Positions 6,351 through 8,815 of a DNA stretch of 8,815 bases are shown in pieces (the stretch's first letter is position 1; the number at the start of each line of letters is the position of its first letter). A model generated the notes under the pieces. It was not told the DNA's origin, did no database searches, and saw only the letters and a program-made list of their open reading frames with translations. Made by a program: the position numbers and the translations under genes. Source of the stretch: Actinomycetes bacterium (GTDB taxonomy: Bacteria; Actinomycetota; Acidimicrobiia; Acidimicrobiales; JAJYPT01); contig JAJYPT010000069.1 in NCBI GenBank assembly GCA_021795135.1, positions 1-8,815 of the forward strand, in the 5' to 3' direction.

Positions 6351-6851
6351 ATGTCATCACCATCTCGTAGTACCACAAGTTCTTCTGAAGAGCCTACTCA
6401 ATCAATTCCATCTTCAGCTAATTCAAAAGTTTCTCCTTCAAAAACAAATACCAACAATTCATTAGTAACAGATCATGGCAAAACAGCTATCAGTTCTTCT
6501 GTTGTGGCAAAAATAGCAGGTATTGCAGCTAGAGAAATTGCTGGTATACATGATTTGGGCAAAAGTGGTGAAAGAACAATGGGAACAATAAAAAGTTATT
6601 TACCCAATTCTTTATCTACTACTAGCACCACTCAAGGAGTCGATGTTGAAGTGGGAGAACGCCAAGCTGCCATAGATGTAGATCTAGTTTGTGATTATGG
6701 AGTATCTTTAGTTGATTTAGCACAAGCCGTACGGCAAAATATCATCCAAAGGGTAGAAACCATGACTGGGCTTGAAGTAACGGAGGTAAATGTAGGTATA
6801 GACGACATATACCTTGGAGACGACTCGGGATCAGATTCTTCTAATCAATAA
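6351..6851 (+). CDS. Asp23/Gls24 family envelope stress protein (first paralogue)
   Basis: The 166-residue protein has a Ser/Thr-rich, probably disordered tail (1-37) and one Asp23/Gls24 domain (about 43-155). Family signatures are GKTAISSSVVAKIAGIAARE (43-62), AGIHDLG (64-70), QGVDVEVGERQAAIDVDL (95-112) and MTGLEVTEVNVGIDDIYL (138-155). Asp23 proteins are soluble, self-associate and, in S. aureus, are tethered to the membrane by AmaP and linked to cell-envelope stress. The start is firm: AAGGAGG lies 4 bases before ATG. It opens a six-gene operon with a stress-type promoter candidate upstream, and its TAA shares one base with the next ATG. This paralogue keeps the canonical sequence; those downstream are more diverged. 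Confidence 0.95.
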   Translation: MSSPSRSTTSSSEEPTQSIPSSANSKVSPSKTNTNNSLVTDHGKTAISSSVVAKIAGIAAREIAGIHDLGKSGERTMGTIKSYLPNSLSTTSTTQGVDVEVGERQAAIDVDLVCDYGVSLVDLAQAVRQNIIQRVETMTGLEVTEVNVGIDDIYLGDDSGSDSSNQ

Positions 6852-7138
6852 TGACCCAGCCCGATCCAGAAGCTATCTACCGTAGCGTAATAGCTTGTCC
6901 TGGGGTATCTCAAATGTCACAAAGCCCCCTTGATACTAATCCTTATTCACCAGGACAGCACTTGACAGGAGTTAAATTACTCAATGACAAAGTTGAATTA
7001 CATTTAATAGCTAAATGGGGCTTTAATTTAGTCAAATTAGGAAATGAAGTTATTTCTTGTGTCAAACCATTAGTCTATGACAAAGAGATTGAAGTCTACA
7101 TAGACGATATAGAGCTTCCAGGAAAAGGAGATGTATAG
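6851..7138 (+). CDS. Small Asp23-like protein of the stress operon
   Basis: This 95-residue soluble protein has no assigned function. Its core, HLTGVKLLNDKVELHLIAKWGFNL (37-60), then KLGNEVISCVKP and IEVYIDDIEL, has the same beta-strand, helix, beta-strand order as the end of an Asp23 domain, including the I-D-D-I motif shared with the first paralogue (YIDDIEL against IDDIYL). I read it as a reduced Asp23-like domain, as in this slot in other actinobacterial operons. The N-terminal YRSVIACPGVSQM resembles the VxxIPGV-type helix of the family. ATG overlaps the previous stop as TAATG with no clear RBS, so it depends on translational coupling; its TAG overlaps the GTG of the next gene. Confidence 0.8.
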   Translation: MTQPDPEAIYRSVIACPGVSQMSQSPLDTNPYSPGQHLTGVKLLNDKVELHLIAKWGFNLVKLGNEVISCVKPLVYDKEIEVYIDDIELPGKGDV

Positions 7139-7326
7139 TGTCATCAAATGCGATAGGCCTATTTGTTGGTTTATTATTAGGAATTGCTTTTGCTGCTGGG
7201 GGCTTTAGCGGGTTTTTAATTACTTTAGTATTGGGAATATTGGGAGTTTTAGCAGTAAGAGTTATTGAAGGCGATGTAGATATAAGTCAATATTTTCAAA
7301 ATATGTCTAACAAAAAAGAACAATAA
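7138..7326 (+). CDS. Small DUF2273-like membrane protein
   Basis: The 62-residue protein is mostly a hydrophobic hairpin: residues 5-21 and 23-41 are rich in Gly, Leu, Ile and Phe, followed by a charged tail RVIEGDVDISQYFQNMSNKK. This matches the small DUF2273 membrane proteins regularly found between Asp23 genes. GTG is the start: AAGGAG (7125-7130) lies 7 bases upstream, and GTG overlaps the previous TAG. It probably gives the operon's Asp23 proteins a membrane contact; the biochemical role is unknown. Confidence 0.8.
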   Translation: MSSNAIGLFVGLLLGIAFAAGGFSGFLITLVLGILGVLAVRVIEGDVDISQYFQNMSNKKEQ

Positions 7327-7358
7327 ATTTTGCCTAATAAGTATCGACTAAAATTAAA

Positions 7359-7787
7359 ATGAGCCATATTCAAACTACTCAAACTAATCAATATCTCCTA
7401 AAATCTCCAGATCAACAACAGTTGACTAATGGTGATTCTAAAGAAATGTCACTACGAGGAGAAACAGATATATCTTCTCAAGTAATTGAAAAGATAGCTA
7501 CAAAAGTTACTAGCGATACACCAGCAGTAGCACAAGTAAAAGATTGTGCTTTATTGGGAGGAGCTGAAGTTTCAAAAATCTCTATAGCTTCTCCCTTACA
7601 AAACACTTCACTTGCTTTGACTATAGCCATGTATTATCCAGAACCTATAGCCCAAGTTTGTGCATTAATTCGCCATAATATTCAATCAAAAGTATATGAA
7701 TTGACTCGAATAAAAATTTCTTCTATAGAAATAACTGTTTCTAATCTTATTCGTCCCACCCCCGTCCCACCTCCCAGAGTGATCTAA
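7359..7787 (+). CDS. Asp23/Gls24 family protein (second, diverged paralogue)
   Basis: The 142-residue protein has a polar N-terminal tail (1-30), an Asp23-type domain (about 31-130) and a Pro-rich end, RPTPVPPPRV. The domain keeps the pattern GETDISSQVIEKIATKV (34-50), ALTIAMYYPEPIAQVCALIRH (86-106) and helix NIQSKVYELTRIKISSIEITV. It lacks the GVxVEVGxxxAAIDVDL signature of the first paralogue, so it is the diverged partner typical of the second position in actinobacterial operons. ATG 7359 has no clear Shine-Dalgarno and sits 32 bases after the DUF2273-like gene; a later in-frame ATG (residue 30, just before the domain) is an alternative. Its stop overlaps the next ATG by one base. Confidence 0.85.
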   Translation: MSHIQTTQTNQYLLKSPDQQQLTNGDSKEMSLRGETDISSQVIEKIATKVTSDTPAVAQVKDCALLGGAEVSKISIASPLQNTSLALTIAMYYPEPIAQVCALIRHNIQSKVYELTRIKISSIEITVSNLIRPTPVPPPRVI

Positions 7788-8323
7788 TGATAATAGTAAA
7801 TAGAATATTAGCCATAATATTAGGTCTTGTCCTGCTTATAGCTGGGCTAATAACAGTTATAAATATCGTGTTGGGAATGACTGAAAATAAAAGCTGGTTA
7901 TTTCACTGGCATAGTTGGTATAAGTATTCCCAAAATCATTTTTGGTCTAAAGGACCTTCTTTATTAGCTTTTTTTATACTTTTACTACTAGGTCTAGTTC
8001 TTCTAATCTTAGAAATAAAGCACAGAAAAAATCCTTATATAAATTTAAAAGTAGACAAAACTTCGGTTCAGATGCAGTTACATAGATCTAGCGCTGAGAA
8101 ATATTTAGCTAATGTTATACAAAATATGGATGGAATAGCTTCTGCAAAAGTATCTCTTTCAGAAAAAAAAGCCAATGTAGTAGCTACAACTCATAGACGT
8201 AAATATAAAGACCTTTCAATGCCTATAAGAAATACTCTCAAAGATCATCTTGAAAAAATACCTTTAGAGAAATACCCTTCTATAAATATAAATGTAAAAA
8301 GTACTCGGACCAATAATTCATAA
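7787..8323 (+). CDS. DUF6286-type two-TM protein of the Asp23 operon
   Basis: The 178-residue protein has two membrane segments (about 7-29 and 57-76) separated by a Trp/His-rich loop (SWLFHWHSWYKY, 36-47), then a cytoplasmic-looking domain (80-178). The soluble part, SAEKYLANVIQNMDGIASAKVSLSEKKANVVATTHRR, has the helix-then-beta pattern of DUF6286: a helix with a (D/P)G(V/I)xxAxV motif and an alternating beta-strand with basic residues. Such proteins recur next to AmaP in actinobacterial Asp23 operons and probably act as a second membrane anchor; no activity is established. ATG overlaps the previous TAA, indicating coupling. The polar tail STRTNNS is not conserved in any way I can judge. Confidence 0.78.
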   Translation: MIIVNRILAIILGLVLLIAGLITVINIVLGMTENKSWLFHWHSWYKYSQNHFWSKGPSLLAFFILLLLGLVLLILEIKHRKNPYINLKVDKTSVQMQLHRSSAEKYLANVIQNMDGIASAKVSLSEKKANVVATTHRRKYKDLSMPIRNTLKDHLEKIPLEKYPSININVKSTRTNNS

Positions 8324-8331
8324 GGATTGAT

Positions 8332-8815
8332 ATGAAAACGGGCACTAACGATAAAATTAATCGAATAATTTTTATATTACTTTCATTGGCCTTTTTGGCA
8401 ATTGGAGTTTATGGATTAGCAAGAGGTAAAGCTCTTTTTGGCTCCTCTGCTGCCAATTCGGGTCTATTTTCTTTTACAATTACAAATTTTGTTTCTCATA
8501 ATCATAATTTATTTTGGCCTATAGTAGCTGTAGTATCTCTATTGATAGCATATTTAGGATATCGCCTAATCAAGAGTCAAATTTCATCTCAAATGCCTCT
8601 CAAACTTATCAATCTTTCTTCTGAATCTACCCAAAGAGGAAACACTTACCTAAGATCTACAGCTTTGTCTCAGATCCTACAAGAAGATATAAATAGCTAT
8701 CCATATGTAAAGTCATCTCATATAAAGGTCGATTCTGATGATCCACTTCCTTTGCTTATGATGAAAATAGATGTCACCAACGAAGCTAAATTACAAGACC
8801 TAGCGAAGATCGGAA
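8332..8815 (+). CDS. amaP: AmaP-like Asp23 membrane anchor protein, cut by the right edge
   Basis: The window holds 161 codons of an open frame starting at ATG 8332, with AAGGA overlapping the previous stop as its ribosome binding site, 8 bases after the DUF6286-type gene. It has two membrane segments (about 11-30 and 61-80) joined by a 30-residue loop, then a soluble region with LKLINLSSESTQRGNTYLRS and a helix/beta pattern resembling the AmaP C-terminal domain. In S. aureus, AmaP anchors Asp23 near the membrane. The gene symbol rests on operon position and two-TM architecture more than on strong motifs. The true end is outside the window. Confidence 0.75.
   Translation, partial: MKTGTNDKINRIIFILLSLAFLAIGVYGLARGKALFGSSAANSGLFSFTITNFVSHNHNLFWPIVAVVSLLIAYLGYRLIKSQISSQMPLKLINLSSESTQRGNTYLRSTALSQILQEDINSYPYVKSSHIKVDSDDPLPLLMMKIDVTNEAKLQDLAKIG

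Overview
This AT-rich window (roughly one third G+C by eye) most likely comes from a low-G+C actinobacterium. The main evidence is the right end: two Asp23/Gls24 paralogues, a small Asp23-like protein, a DUF2273-type membrane protein, a DUF6286-type two-TM protein and an AmaP-like protein. That order is typical of Actinobacteria, which are usually GC-rich. GTG and TTG starts and apparently leaderless genes fit the same picture. I cannot name a genus.

Left block, minus strand, read 3503 down to 1: a signal-less ModA-like substrate-binding protein, a short-chain dehydrogenase, a fumarylacetoacetate-hydrolase-family enzyme, and selD (selenophosphate synthetase, running off the left edge). selD is the key result. 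It has an in-frame TGA exactly at the catalytic Cys/Sec position of the SHGSG-x-ACK motif, and a perfect 6-bp hairpin begins nine bases after it. I read it as a selenoprotein SelD. The TGA hides the true start, so a routine caller would truncate the gene. The organism should therefore encode SelA, SelB and tRNA-Sec elsewhere.

Middle, plus strand: a DUF302 protein, divergent from the binding-protein gene, then a complete glycogen debranching enzyme GlgX (GH13). GlgX is closed by a perfect 15-bp inverted repeat that includes its stop codon.

Right block, plus strand, 6351 to the right edge: a tightly packed six-gene Asp23/AmaP envelope-stress operon with three one-base stop/start overlaps. Its upstream region carries a match to the general-stress sigma (SigB/SigF) consensus GTTT-N15-GGGTA, nested in a 53-bp near-perfect inverted repeat that reaches the ribosome binding site. 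The soluble Asp23-domain proteins probably bind the membrane proteins AmaP, DUF6286 and DUF2273 at the inner face of the membrane.

No tRNA, rRNA, CRISPR, transposase or phage gene was seen, and no stretch above 300 bases lacks a gene.
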